A stretch of DNA of 64,000 nucleotides from Apirhabdus apintestini. GTDB lineage: Bacteria > Pseudomonadota > Gammaproteobacteria > Enterobacterales > Enterobacteriaceae. The notes beneath the pieces were generated by a model that was not told where the DNA came from, searched no databases, and saw only the letters and a list, made by a program, of their open reading frames with translations. The stretch is taken from the NCBI GenBank assembly GCA_033977085.1, contig CP138906.1, positions 2,356,001 through 2,420,000 of the forward strand, read 5' to 3'. The position numbers were made by a program, and so were the translations under genes. Numbering within the stretch: the stretch's first letter is position 1; each line of letters starts with the position of its first letter. Positions 53,398 to 64,000 of this stretch are shown here, in pieces.

Positions 53398-53574
53398 CAA
53401 AATTACCTTTACATGAAAAAACGACACAAATGCTGTGTCGTGCATCAGTACAACAATTGTGGTGGCATTTGTCCAGCGCTTATTTACGAAAAAGTGATAA
53501 AAGTCGCTAACTTTCTCACGCCTCGCTACTTTCTCCTTATTTTACAAGGAGGCAGAAAATTACGTATATCGCGC

Positions 53575-54151
53575 TTAAATCTGGATACGCAGCCACGCGA
53601 AGTAAACATTACCGTTATTGTAAGTTCCAGGATATAGGTCATCTGAAAAGTCGCTGGCCCATAGCCAATTGACGCCAGCGGCAATAAAACCGGAATGGGG
53701 ATATAGCGCCAGTTGTCACGGGCAGTGACGCCAACCGTATACCCAGCCCCTAAGCGAAAGCGCTTATCGGATAATGGGCACCACGTACTTTCCCAGCCGT
53801 ATCCCGCAATAGGTTCAAGTTTATTAAAGGAATCTTTAAACGCCATCGCATATAAGCCGTGCCAGTTGCCCTTTTCATCCCAGCGAGACATCCCAAAGCC
53901 GCCTCCCCACGGGCGCTCATTATATTTATCGATGTGCTCGCGGTCATATGCAAAGCGCGCATGCCAGGTTATGGCGGGTACATAAATATCGGCGTGCTGA
54001 GGCTGATGCCATGTCATTTCAATATTATGTGTTACGCCAGACAAAAACGTATTCCTGTTACCGGGCTGGTCAGCCGCAGCGACTCCCTGGAACATATTTC
54101 CCAAAACCAACAAAAAAGAGAAAGAATAAGGCGGTTAATAAGAAAGCTCAC
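53575..54151 (-). pseudogene. pagP: Lipid A palmitoyltransferase PagP, two frameshifts
   Basis: Outer-membrane eight-strand barrel that palmitoylates lipid A. Conserved PAITWHARFAYD (catalytic His), YNERPWGGGFGMSRWDEKGN, LYAMAFKDS, ATFQMTYIPG. The GTG start gives a signal peptide MSFLINRLILSLFLLVLGNM once a T6 run near 54114 gains one T. C lost from ATCCCTGG near 53633 removes the last strand. Restored length is 192 residues. Confidence 0.87.
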
Positions 54152-54646
54152 AGTCTAAATTACCCTCAGTGAAAAACTGCGGTAATTCTATCGTAAGTTA
54201 ACTGAATCGAACCTGAACAGAAAACTGAAAGTTCATTACTGATAAAATCCCACTGAATTATTTTTCAGTTAACGATTTTTGGTAAAAAATAACATTACAC
54301 ATTCATACAATTTAATTTACATCGTTTAATAACGCTTCTCATTGCGTCATATGTTAGCGCCGATTCAATATAATCACCAATGAAACAACCAATAAAAAAT
54401 TCAATATAAATAAAACGTTAGTATTAACGACCAACTTATATAATATTAAGGTTTCACCTTTTGTTTACCTGTAGACATTCGTAATCCGCACGTTTTACCA
54501 ACACTAATAATTCACCAAACAGTAATTAATAATGGTATTTCGCGCAAAAGCATTCTTTACCCCACTTCTCTGCGATAAGCAATGCTACCGTAGCGACTGT
54601 TTCACGCTATGATAATCATCATTAACCGTTTTTTGGATGAACATGA
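54152..54646. other. AT-rich region between pagP and rna
   Basis: About 495 bp, very AT-rich, containing the divergent promoters of pagP and rna. I see no clear PhoP box or ORF. Confidence 0.5.
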
Positions 54647-55452
54647 ATGAAAAATAGGATTGCCGCCATCTTATTCAGCGTATTGCTTCCTGGGGTGCGC
54701 TTCACGCAGAATATTTACAGCCTACTCAGTATGGCGATTTCGACAGTTATGTACTCGCACTTTCATGGCAGCCCGGGTTTTGCCAAAACCTGCACCAACG
54801 CGGACGCAAAATGCCAGATGAGTGCCAACGGCAGCAGGAAAGCCGCGATAAAACCCAATTTCTTTCGGTGCACGGCCTCTGGCCGGGGCTGCCTGCCTCT
54901 ATCGCCGCCCGCGGGGTGGATAACAAGCGCTGGATGCGCTTTGGCTGTGCCACACGCCCCTTGCCCAACATGCCCGAAGCGCGTGCCTCCCAAAAATGCG
55001 CGGCCCCAGCGCCTCAGCTTGATGCCCAGCTTGCGGCTAAGCTCAACGAGGCTATGCCCGGCGCAGGCGGTCGCTCCTGCCTTGAACGCTATGAGTTCGC
55101 CAAGCACGGTGCGTGCTTTGGTTTTTCGCCGAATGCGTATTTCGCAACGATGATTCGCCTTAATCAAACGCTGCGTCAAAGCACTCTTGGCCATTTTTTA
55201 AATGCGCATTATGGGCAAACCGTCACTCGCAAAGCCTTTAACCAGGCGCTGCGCCAGCAGTTCGGTGATACCAGCGTTAAAGCGGTAAAACTCACCTGTA
55301 GCGGAAATCCTGGGTGGCTGACGGAAATTCAAATCACGTTAAATGCCGAAACCATTAATCAACCGCTCGATGCAAAAAGCTTTCAGTCTCAGCCCCATCC
55401 CGGTAACTGCGGCGCTAAATTTAGGCTCGATGCGGTGGGGTATATGCAATAA
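54647..55452 (+). pseudogene. rna: Periplasmic ribonuclease I (RNase T2 family), one frameshift
   Basis: Signal peptide MKNRIAAILFSVLLPGGALHA after repair. Both RNase T2 active-site blocks are present: SVHGLWPGLP and FAKHGACFG. G lost from a G4 run near 54694 (CCTGGGG) breaks it within the signal peptide. Restored length is 268 residues, exactly the E. coli length. Confidence 0.9.
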
Positions 55453-55562
55453 CGGGTACCAGTCGCCCTGTGATATAGCGCCGCGTTAACTGCCATATCC
55501 AGAAAGCGTGTTTGAAATCGCTCGCTGGCAATTGCTTTTGATGCCCGATACTATTAGGTCAG

Positions 55563-55594
55563 CCCCTGATGGTTATCCGGCAGGGGTTTTCTTT
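55563..55594 (+). terminator. Terminator between rna and rnk
   Basis: CCCCTG-N12-CAGGGG stem followed by TTTTCTTTT, 110 bp past rna. Confidence 0.7.
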
Positions 55595-55644
55595 TAGTTG
55601 AAACGAATACGCAGCTACCGCTGCCTTTGTCACAGGGAGTGACC

Positions 55645-56055
55645 ATGCCCAGACCTAAAATTGTCATCAGTTCCCTGGATGCTGAGCGACTAGACAACCT
55701 TTTAGAACGGCCAGACTACGCTAATTTACCTGCTGCAGAAGCGCTATATAATGAGCTGGATCGCGCCGAGATTCTGTCCTCTGACGCCATGCCTCACGAT
55801 GTGGTGACTATGAATAGTCAGGTCAAGTTCCGCTACCTGCACAGTGACGAAACATTCACACGCACGCTGGTTTATCCTGCCGCGCTGGCGGACAGCAACC
55901 AACAAATATCCGTGCTGGCGCCAATCGGGGCCGCGCTCCTGGGCTTACGTATAGGTGATAAAATCGACTGGCAATTGCCCGGTGGCCAAAATGCCCGGAT
56001 TGAAGTTCTGGCACTGCTATATCAGCCGGAAGCCGCAGGGGAGTTTCATCGCTAA
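55645..56055 (+). CDS. rnk: Nucleoside diphosphate kinase regulator Rnk
   Basis: 136 residues (E. coli 136) from MPRPKIVISSLDAERLDNLL. N-terminal coiled coil plus GreA-like C-terminal domain (VLAPIGAALLGLRIGDKIDW). Binds RNA polymerase. AGGGAG precedes the start. Intact. Confidence 0.93.
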   Translation: MPRPKIVISSLDAERLDNLLERPDYANLPAAEALYNELDRAEILSSDAMPHDVVTMNSQVKFRYLHSDETFTRTLVYPAALADSNQQISVLAPIGAALLGLRIGDKIDWQLPGGQNARIEVLALLYQPEAAGEFHR

Positions 56056-56434
56056 ATCAGCGCAGGAGGGCTATCTTTGCTGTTTTAGCAGGTAGCCTAC
56101 TTTCTTTTTTGATGAGAAGCCCCATAAAAATCCCATTAATCAATACCGTCGGGTAAAAATTCAAATCCCGGAATGGAAGTAACGCCGCGCCAGAAAAACG
56201 CATTTTGCTCCCGAATTACTACCGTAAATAAGGGCTAACAGACAGCAGCGCAAAATATCGCTCACCGCGATCTGTAAAGTTATCTTCCTGCCGATGATGA
56301 AAACCTTCTGGTATAACGACTGCGTTAATTGTATTCGACGAGAGCAGAACAGCGATGCTAAAAAATAGCTGTTATCCGTTTGTAACGCTTTATTCTCAAT
56401 AAATATGAGGGCCAAGTCCCGTTTTCTCTATGTA
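56056..56434. other. Gene-free region after rnk
   Basis: About 380 bp; the short ORFs on either strand have no recognisable similarity. Confidence 0.45.
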
Positions 56435-56463
56435 AAAGGCCACCTTCTAAGAAGGTGGCCTTT
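56435..56463. repeat. Perfect 13-bp hairpin beside IS200-like remnant
   Basis: AAAGGCCACCTTC-TAA-GAAGGTGGCCTTT. It lies 42 bp past the stop of the tnpA remnant and may be the end structure of the IS200/IS605-type element. Confidence 0.6.
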
Positions 56464-56504
56464 GAGAATGCCCCTGTAAGGGAAATATTGTCACCTTCCG
56501 CTTA

Positions 56505-56689
56505 CTACTCTGGCAATTCCATCTGCTGTTCATGTGCTTGTTCCGTTTTCTCCTGATGTCGCACATATCTTCTGATTATTTCTTCGTTCACATCGACCGT
56601 ATCTACAAACTACCCTCGGGGCCAAAAATGGTTTCCCCAGCGCGTCTTCCTGATGTGTGGAAAACGATTATAGAGCCTGATGGCACTGC
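56505..56689 (-). pseudogene. tnpA: IS200/IS605-family TnpA, C-terminal remnant
   Basis: Translating the minus strand gives RLYNRFPHIRKTRWGNHFWP, an in-frame TAG where the family has Tyr, then FVDTVDVNEEIIRRYVRHQE up to a stop at 56505. WGNHFW...FVDTVGVNEE is typical of IS200-like TnpA, and the missing Tyr is the nucleophile region residue neighbourhood. It is cut by IS copy 3 at 56690. Confidence 0.7.
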
Positions 56690-56775
56690 TGTTACCAACG
56701 GTGCAAAACTGATCCACCCCAGCGGTTGAAAACTGATCCAGGGGTTAATCTGCTCCTCTGAATACAGGGGAGCTT

Positions 56776-57728
<953 letters not shown>

Positions 57729-57793
57729 CCTTCGACAGGCAGCCGTTGCATCATCCGCTGTCCATCTATGACACGTTCTGCAGAGGAGCCTGC

Positions 57794-58576
57794 ATGATGG
57801 TCGAACTACAACATCAACGGCTGATGGTGCTTGCTGAACAGCCCAGCTGGACAGCCTTATCGGCGCGGCGCCGGCACTGTCGCAACAGGCAGTGGATCAG
57901 GAATGGAGCTATATGGACTTCCCGGAGCACCTGCTACATGAGGAGAAACTGGCCCGGCATCAGCGTAAACAGGCGATGTACACGCGGATGGCAGCCTTCC
58001 CGGCGGTGAAGACGTTCGAGGAATACGACTTCACCTTCGCCACCGGCGCACCTCAGAAGCAAATCCAGTCGCTGCGTTCCCTGAGCTTCATCGAACGTAA
58101 CGAAAACATCGTGTTGCTGGGCCCCTCGGGCGTGGGGAAAACACATCTGGCGATAGCCATGGGCTACGAGGCAGTACGGGCGGGCATCAAGGTTCGCTTC
58201 ACAACAGCAGCGGACCTGCTGTTACAGCTCGTCGACTTCCCAGCGTCAGGGGCGTTACAAAACGACACTCAATCGCGGTGTCATGGCCCCCAAACTGCTC
58301 ATCATCGACGAAATAGGCTATCTGCCGTTCAGCCAGGAAGAGGCAAAGCTGTTCTTCCAGGTCATTGCCAAACGTTACGAAAAGAGCGCGATGATCCTGA
58401 CCTCTAACCTGCCGTTCGGGCAGTGGGACCAGACGTTCGCGGGTGATGCAGCCCTGACATCGGCAATGCTGGACCGGATCTTACATCACTCACACGTAGT
58501 CCAGATAAAAGGAGAGAGCTATCGACTGAAGCAGAAACGAAAGGCCGGGGTTATAGCGGAAGCTAATCCTGAGTAA
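57794..58576 (+). pseudogene. istB: IstB ATPase (copy 3), frameshifted twice
   Basis: Shares with copy 1 the lost T near 57842 and has an extra C at 58230 (CAGCTCGTCGAC against CAGCTGTCGAC), which breaks the frame between Walker A and Walker B. Not functional as read. Confidence 0.88.
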
Positions 58577-58644
58577 GCAAGGTGGATCAATATTAGACCG
58601 TTGGTGGTGACGGTAAGTGGATCACTTTTTACCCGTTGTTGACA

Positions 58645-59020
58645 TCTGCGACCTTTCAAATGACACATTCGCGTTGATATTGAGATTTTAGGTAGGACGA
58701 TGACCACCAGATGTACATGAGCTCGACTGAACATTTAACGCCTAAACTTCACAATCCTTTATTCCGCATAGAATGTAGATTGTCCGGTAAAGCCCCTTGC
58801 CCGGCCTGTCTTTAAGGATCCTGAGTCGATACGTTGGCGTCCAGACTGTGTGGTATTTGCAACGCCAATATACCTGTGATGAACGCCTGTAAAGCCCCGT
58901 GTTGATTTGTCTCCTTTTACTTGCGGTGAGTAAGCAGAGCTATTTCGGCATGGGCATTCTTCAGGCTCTAGCCTTACAGGAGCAATCACCCCTCCCCAAG
59001 AGGGGGGTTTAGGAGTGACA
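58645..59020. other. Unassigned sequence right of IS copy 3
   Basis: About 375 bp. The first 95 bp read on the minus strand contain SRAHVHLVVIV, weakly like the HVHLVFVTKYR motif of IS200-type TnpA N-termini, so this may be the other part of the split element. The rest is open on the minus strand (58759-59061) but unlike anything I know. A GC hairpin CCCCTC-CCCAA-GAGGGG lies near 58989-59005. Confidence 0.35.
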
Positions 59021-59047
59021 ATAAAAAGAGGCGCCATTAGGCGCCTC
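59021..59047 (-). terminator. Rho-independent terminator of ahpF
   Basis: Minus-strand perfect stem GAGGCGCC-TAAT-GGCGCCTC followed by T5, 62 bp past the ahpF stop. Confidence 0.85.
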
Positions 59048-59109
59048 AACTTGCTGTGCATCTTCTTTGCCGCATCAGGGTTATTCTTCCCCTCTTAGGC
59101 AACGCGCTA

Positions 59110-60674
59110 TTACGCGCTTTTTGTTCTAATCAGGTAATCAAACGCGCTGAGAGAAGCTTTCGCACCTTCTCCGGTCGCGATGATAATCTGTTTGTACGGC
59201 ACCGTAGTGCAATCCCCTGCGCCGAAAATACCTTTCACGCTAGTTTCACAGCGCGCATCAATGATAATTTCACCCATTCGATTACGTTCAACGGCGCCTT
59301 CCAGCCAGCCGGTGTTCGGCAATAGCCCAATTTGCACGAAGATCCCCGCGAGCGGCAGACTATGCTCTGCGCCGGTAGCGCGGCAGCGATAATCAATACC
59401 GGTTACTTTTGCCCCGTCGCCTTTCACTTCGGTCGTCTGTGCATTCAAAATAATATCGACGTTGGCCAGGCTGCGCAGTTTATCCTGCAGCACCCGATCG
59501 GCTTTCATCTCTGGTGCAAACTCAAGCAATGTGACGTGTTCGACGACGCCGGCAAGATCAATAGCCGCTTCTACACCGGAGTTACCGCCACCGATGACCG
59601 CCACGCGTTTACCTTTGAATAGCGGACCATCGCAGTGCGGGCAATAAGTGACGCCGCGGGTACGATATTGCTCCTCACCGGGAACGCCCATATTGCGCCA
59701 CTTTGCGCCGGTAGCAATAATAATGCTGCGCGCTTTTAATACCGCACCAGAAGCCGTCTCAATCTGATGCATTCCGCCCTCAACCGAAGCCGGAACCAGA
59801 CGCGTCGCGCTCTGCGTATCAATCACGTCGACATCATAATCATCAACGTGCGCTTTTAACGCACCGGCCAATTTTGGCCCTCTGTTTTAGGTACAGAGAT
59901 ATAGTTTTCAATATCTACCGTATCCAAAACCTGGCCGCCAAAACGCTCGCCCATTAGGCCAGTGCGGATACCTTTACGCGCCGAATATATCGCCGCAGCG
60001 GCTCCAGCCGGGCCAGAACCTACAATCAATACATCGTAAGCATCACGCTTATTCAACGCATCTGCGGCGCGTTTTTCCGCATTGCTGTCCACTTTTCCGA
60101 CAATTTCCGCCAGCGTCATACGCCCTGGCCGAATTCTTTACCGTTCAGAAAAACGGCGGGAACCCCCATAATATTTCTGTCGGTAATTTCATTCTGATAG
60201 GTACCACCATCAATCGCAGTATGTTTGACGCGTGGATTCAGCACCGCCATTAAGTTCAGCGCCTGTACGACATCCGGGCAGTTATGGCAGGACAGCGAAT
60301 AATAGGTTTCAAATTCAAAATCGCCATCAAGGTGACGAATTTGCTCCAGCAAATCCTGCGCTTCTTTGGAGGGATGGCCGCCGGTCCAGAGCAGCGCCAG
60401 CACCAGCGAAGTGAATTCATGCCCTAACGGGGAACCGGCAAAGCGCGGCCCCTGCGTTGAGCCAGGGTTGGTTATCAGGAACGACGGCTTGCGCACGGCC
60501 AGACTATTATCTTCTTTAAACGTGACCTGAGAAGACAGTGAAGCTATCTCAGTCAGCAGTTCCTTGATTTCCGTTGATTTTGCGCTGTCATCCAGCGTTG
60601 CAACCAGCTTCAACCGGTTTCGTCAGCTTCTCAAGATAGGCCTTGAGTTGGTTTTTCATGTTAGCGTCGAGCAT
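59110..60674 (-). pseudogene. ahpF: Alkyl hydroperoxide reductase subunit F, three frameshifts
   Basis: Flavoprotein passing electrons from NADH to AhpC. N-terminal glutaredoxin-like CxxC (SCHNCPDV), FAD motif VGSGPAGAAAAIYSARKG, redox CxxC (YCPHCDGPLF), NADH motif VIGGGNSGVEAAIDLAG, C-terminal GAGDCTTVPYKQI. Indels: +1 near 60609 (plus CAGCTC to CAGCTTC), -1 near 60120 (CCAGGGC context), -1 in a T4 run near 59872-59876. Repair gives 521 residues, exactly E. coli. Confidence 0.92.
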
Positions 60675-60752
60675 TGTTATCTCCTGCATAAAAACATCAT
60701 CATACAAGCCGCCCATCGCGGGTAGCGTTAAGCCGCTTGTATCATGATGCTG

Positions 60753-60781
60753 GAAAAAACGGGCGCCTGAAGCACCCGTTG
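60753..60781 (-). terminator. Terminator/attenuator between ahpC and ahpF
   Basis: Minus-strand stem ACGGGTGC-TTCAG-GCGCCCGT followed by T6, 125 bp past ahpC and 79 bp before ahpF. It would lower ahpF expression relative to the abundant AhpC. Confidence 0.8.
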
Positions 60782-60905
60782 ATAAGGATTAATTTCCGTA
60801 TTTTTTACGCCTGGCAGTGGGTCTGCTCACATCATGCCAGCGAAATATGCAGCCACATGAGAGACGACTTACGCCTGCACGCATTGCGTAAAAAGTGTCG
60901 AAAAT

Positions 60906-61469
60906 TTAGATCTTGCCGACCAGGTCCAGAGAAGGAGCCAGCGTTGCTTCGCCTTCTTTCCATTTAGCCGGGCAAACTTCGCTAGGGTGTGAAGCAACGT
61001 ACTGGGCAGCTTTAATTTTACGCAGCAGGTCGGTTGCATCACGGCCAATACCTTCAGCGGTCACTTCAACGGCCTGAATGATGCCCTGCGGGTCGACCAG
61101 GAAGGTACCGCGATTTGCCAGGCCTTCATCTTCACGCAGGATCTCAAAGTTACGAGACAGCGCCGCAGTCGGGTCACCGATCATGGCATATTTGATTTTA
61201 CCGATAGTATCGGAGCTGCCGTGCCACGCTTTGTGCGTGAAATGCGTATCGGTAGAAACAGAATAAATATCAACGCCCAATTTCTGGAATTCGTCGTGAT
61301 GGTCGGCCAGGTCGCCCAGTTCGGTCGGGCATACGAATGTAAAGTCAGCCGGATAGAAGAAGAAGACGCTCCAGCGGCCTTCAGTGTCTTTCTCAGTCAC
61401 TTCAACAAATTCGCCGTTTTTGAATGCCTGGTTTTTGAAAGGTTTAATTTTGGTATTAATCAAGGACAT
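60906..61469 (-). CDS. ahpC: Alkyl hydroperoxide reductase subunit C (peroxiredoxin)
   Basis: 187 residues (E. coli 187). Peroxidatic Cys in DFTFVCPTELGD and resolving Cys in PSEVCPAKWKEG. Main scavenger of endogenous peroxide; recycled by AhpF. Intact while ahpF is frameshifted. Confidence 0.97.
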   Translation of the reverse strand: MSLINTKIKPFKNQAFKNGEFVEVTEKDTEGRWSVFFFYPADFTFVCPTELGDLADHHDEFQKLGVDIYSVSTDTHFTHKAWHGSSDTIGKIKYAMIGDPTAALSRNFEILREDEGLANRGTFLVDPQGIIQAVEVTAEGIGRDATDLLRKIKAAQYVASHPSEVCPAKWKEGEATLAPSLDLVGKI

Positions 61470-61557
61470 CTATACTTCCTCCGTGTTGCGTTGGGGTATA
61501 AGTTATCGAACTTTTCTCGGTTCAGCTAATGCATTTGCATTATCAAATCAATAAGCG

Positions 61558-61572
61558 ATAGCTAACAACTAT
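61558..61572. promoter_or_regulatory. OxyR-type motif upstream of ahpC
   Basis: ATAGCTAACAACTAT fits ATAG-N-T-NNN-A-N-CTAT at every specified base. It starts 89 bp upstream of ahpC. The neighbouring second motif expected for tetramer binding is degenerate. Confidence 0.5.
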
Positions 61573-61886
61573 GGTCTAACGAGGCTACTGATAATAAAGA
61601 AACCTCTGCCAATCCGTTTTAAGGCCAGTAGACAGATCGGCTTGCGCCTTAACAGATGTTATAACACGTCACTCAAACGGACATAAATCTCCGCCGGATT
61701 TAAGCACTTACCAAGATTGAGGGTCAATGAGGCAGCCAAAGGTATTACCTATGGCTGTAAACGGTCAAATCTATCCTTACAGTAACGCCTGTTATAACAC
61801 ACGTCATCCATTGTGCGCGGTACTGGCATACGCATCGCACTTTTACTTCATAAAACGAGTTTACCCGGCATTCACACCGCCTGCAT
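61573..61886. other. Gene-free region upstream of ahpC
   Basis: About 310 bp between the ahpC control region and the end of the yjiA-like gene; no supported ORF. Confidence 0.5.
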
Positions 61887-62920
61887 TCACAGGCATAGCG
61901 AAGCTGATGCTTTCATAAAGCCTTCGCGCAGCGCATTGACCGGCAAATCACGTCCGATAATGACCAGTCGCGAGCGCCTTTCTTCACCGTCAGACCACGG
62001 CGCACCGTAATCAAAACCCGCGACTTTATGCACGCCCTGGACAATCAGCCGCTGCGCGCCGTCGGCAATCGCCAATACGCCTTTATACCGCAGCATATCG
62101 TTACCGTATTGTTCAATACAGCGCTCCATAAATGCGCCAACGCGATGGAGATCTAACTCGCCGGCCTCAAAGACATGCGCCTGAATCGCATCATTCCACG
62201 CGGGTTTCTGTGATAAGGCGGCCTGAAATGGCACAAAATTCGTAGAGCCAGCCCCAGGGCACACCTGATAATAACCGGTACTGATAAAATGAGTATCACT
62301 GAGCGTGAACGCATTGATATCGAGCCAAAGCTCGGCCGGGCATATTCCCTGAGTGACATGAAAGAGAGAGGCTTTACGGTTAATACGGTGGATCCGCTCC
62401 CGAACTTCAGCCTGCTGCTGCTCATCGCATAAATCCGCTTTCGTCAGCAATATGCGATCGGCAAAGCCAATTTGCGCCGCTGCAACGGGGTACTCATCCA
62501 ATTGCCGCTGAATATGGTGACAATCCACCAGCGTAATGACGGCATCCAGCCGCATCTCTTCACGCAGGCGCTCATCGACAAAAAGGTCTGGAGCACCGGC
62601 GCAGGGTCGGCAAGGCCCGTCGTCTCCACAATGAGCCTGTCGAAATGCATATCTCCCCAGGCCCGCTGGTCCAATAGCGCGTGCAGCGCCGCGGAAAACT
62701 CTCCGCGCACGCTGCAGCACACACAGCCGTTAGATAACTCAACAATATTGACGTTTTCTCCGGCAGCCAGCAGCGCACCATCAATATTGACCGCGCCAAA
62801 CTCATTTTCCAGGATTGCTACCGACGCATCGCCGTGATGGGCCAGGAAATAGTTCAGCAGCGTCGTTTTCCCTGCCCCCAAAAAGCCGGTTAATAACGTT
62901 ACTGACACCGCATCTTGCAT
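61887..62920 (-). pseudogene. COG0523-family GTPase, YjiA-like, one frameshift
   Basis: G3E GTPase/metallochaperone. Walker A TGFLGAGKTTLLN, the metal-binding motif NGCVCCSVRGE (CxCC), Walker B region HFDRLIVETTGLADP, base-recognition ILLTKADL. T lost from a T5 run near 62580-62584 splits it after LQTF. Restored length is 344 residues (E. coli YjiA 318). It follows ybdD with a GGAGAAA site. Linkage with the CstA/YbdD pyruvate or peptide transporter is conserved in the btsT-yjiX-yjiA operon of E. coli. Confidence 0.86.
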
Positions 62921-62932
62921 CGTATTTCTCCT

Positions 62933-63130
62933 TTAACAGCAGCGCATACCGCCTTTACCGCCATAGCGGGCATCCCGGCGCTCACGAAAGAATTCCTCAT
63001 ATGACATCGGGGCCTGCCCGGGATGGTTCAGTCGCATATGCTGAACATAATTATCATAATCCGGCACGCCGACCATCAATTTTGCCGCCTGCCCCAGATA
63101 TTTCCCGGCTTTCGCCAGCGAATCAAACAT
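62933..63130 (-). CDS. ybdD: YbdD/YjiX small CstA-associated protein
   Basis: 65 residues. MFDSLAKAGKYLGQAAKLMV, PMSYEEFFRERRDARYGGKG and the terminal MRCC are diagnostic. A DUF466 protein always next to CstA-type transporters, proposed to be needed for their activity. GGAGAAAG precedes the start. Intact. Confidence 0.94.
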   Translation of the reverse strand: MFDSLAKAGKYLGQAAKLMVGVPDYDNYVQHMRLNHPGQAPMSYEEFFRERRDARYGGKGGMRCC

Positions 63131-63181
63131 GGTGCTTTCTCCTGGCTCCGGCGTATTTGCCGGAACCGCTGTTTTTGATTA

Positions 63182-64000
63182 TTAATGCGGTATTTTCGTC
63201 GGTGTGACCGGCTCTGAAATGGCGGTATAGGGCGTTTCATTCACCGTAGGCGCACTACTCTTCAGCCCCGCGCGCGCGGTACGCAGAGCAAACAGCGCCA
63301 GCACAACCACCACCACCATAAAAAGATAGTTAGCCCAGCATCAAGGCGATTATTGAATACCAGCTGGGCAAGCTGGACCTGAGAGTACTGAGCCGGAATA
63401 GCATCGTTATCCAGCATCGCCTGAAACTTATTAGCGACGGCCAGAAATCCAACTTTAGGATCGTCGCTAAACGCTTTTGCCAGCCAGCGCTCAGTGTGCA
63501 GACCAATAGCCAGGCAGTAGGCACAAGTGCGACCCACGCATAGCGCTGTCGCTTCATTTTGAACAGTACTGCCGCGCACAGTAAAAGTGCCATCCCTGCC
63601 AGCATCTGGTTAGCAATACCAAATAGCGGCCAGAGTGTGTTAATGCCACCGAGCGGATCGACCACGCCCTGGTGCAGAAAATATCCCCACGCCAGCACGC
63701 ATAACGCGGTAGCGAATAAATTTGCTGGCAAAGAGTCGGTGCGCTTAAGCGCGGGCGATACCAGCCCCAGCAAATCCTGCAGCATAAAGCGCGCCGAGCG
63801 AGTACCGGCATCAACTGCGGTTAAAATAAATAAGGCTTCAAACAGAATGGCGAAATGATACCAAAATGAAACGTCCATCATTCCTGCCAGCGCGCCGCGC
63901 AGAATATACGCCATTCCCACCGCCAGCGTCGGTGCACCGCCGGCGCGCGATATAATGCTCTGTTCGCCGACTTCGTTAGCAATGCGAGTTAATGTTTCCG
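63182..64000 (-). pseudogene. cstA: CstA-family carbon-starvation transporter, C-terminal part, frameshifted
   Basis: Runs off the window. Multi-pass membrane protein; visible blocks include SFWYHFAILFEALFILTAVD, FMLQDLLGLVSP, GGINTLWPLFGIANQMLAGM. Imports peptides or pyruvate in starvation. Two -1 shifts in the visible part: A lost near 63472 (AAAAGCG) and T lost near 63322 (T5 run). The restored C-terminus is VTPTKIPH. Followed by ybdD and the yjiA-like gene. Confidence 0.85.

Noticed and set aside
56161..56415. 84-codon minus-strand ORF after rnk
   Set aside because: No similarity I know and no ribosome site; probably chance.
58759..59061. Minus-strand 100-codon ORF as a TnpB C-terminus
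   Set aside because: No RuvC or zinc-finger motif is visible; similarity could not be shown, so it is left unassigned.

Overview
The window is chromosomal DNA from a gammaproteobacterium of the order Enterobacterales. Gene content and order follow the E. coli nei-phrB, seqA-pgm, fur-fldA, glnS-nag, miaB-lnt-glt, leuS-mrdAB-dacA-lip, cspE-pagP, rna-rnk, ahpCF and cstA neighbourhoods, joined into one compact block. An EsaI/EsaR-type acyl-homoserine-lactone pair, loss of many E. coli neighbours and three near-identical IS21-family copies suggest a Pantoea/Erwinia/Sodalis-like lineage, possibly host-associated. I cannot fix the genus from the sequence alone.

Layout: (1) 0.2-6.5 kb: DNA repair and metal-protein genes on the minus strand (nei, ybgI, phrB split by IS copy 1, ybgA, ybfA). 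(2) 7.2-8.7 kb: convergent luxI/luxR with two lux-box-like palindromes. (3) 9.4-16.4 kb: pgm, seqA, ybfF, ybfE, fldA, fur, glnS. (4) 16.8-22.4 kb: the N-acetylglucosamine regulon nagE/nagBAC, with its divergent control region. (5) 22.9-23.8 kb: a seven-tRNA operon (Met-Leu-Gln-Gln-Met-Gln-Gln). (6) 23.9-31.1 kb: ubiF, miaB-ybeZ-ybeY-ybeX-lnt. (7) 31.1-36.8 kb: gltIJKL behind a sigma-54-type promoter, with gltK split by IS copy 2. (8) 36.9-51.4 kb: ybeL, leuS-lptE-holA-nadD, rsfS-rlmH-mrdA-mrdB-rlpA, dacA, ybeD, lipB, lipA. (9) 51.4-56.1 kb: tatE, ybeM, cspE, pagP, rna, rnk. (10) 56.4-59 kb: an IS200-like remnant cut by IS copy 3. (11) 59-64 kb: ahpCF and the end of a cstA-ybdD-yjiA-like operon.

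The most striking property is the number of frameshifts. I count about 54 single-base indels in 28 genes, including genes essential in E. coli (mrdA, mrdB, lnt, fldA). Catalytic motifs are kept, and undoing the indels restores the usual family length, exactly so for FldA, MiaB, MrdA, MrdB, GltL, AhpF, RNase I and YbgI. Most lesions are -1 in homopolymers. The others cluster in or beside CCWGG, and every clear +1 insertion lies at an AGCT core of GAGCTG/CAGCTG type. The three IS copies differ from each other largely at the same motifs. This looks more like a consensus-sequence error pattern at homopolymers and possibly modified motifs than like gene decay. Real early degradation, or rescue by polymerase slippage, is not excluded. 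Genes broken as read are typed pseudogene below, with this caveat.
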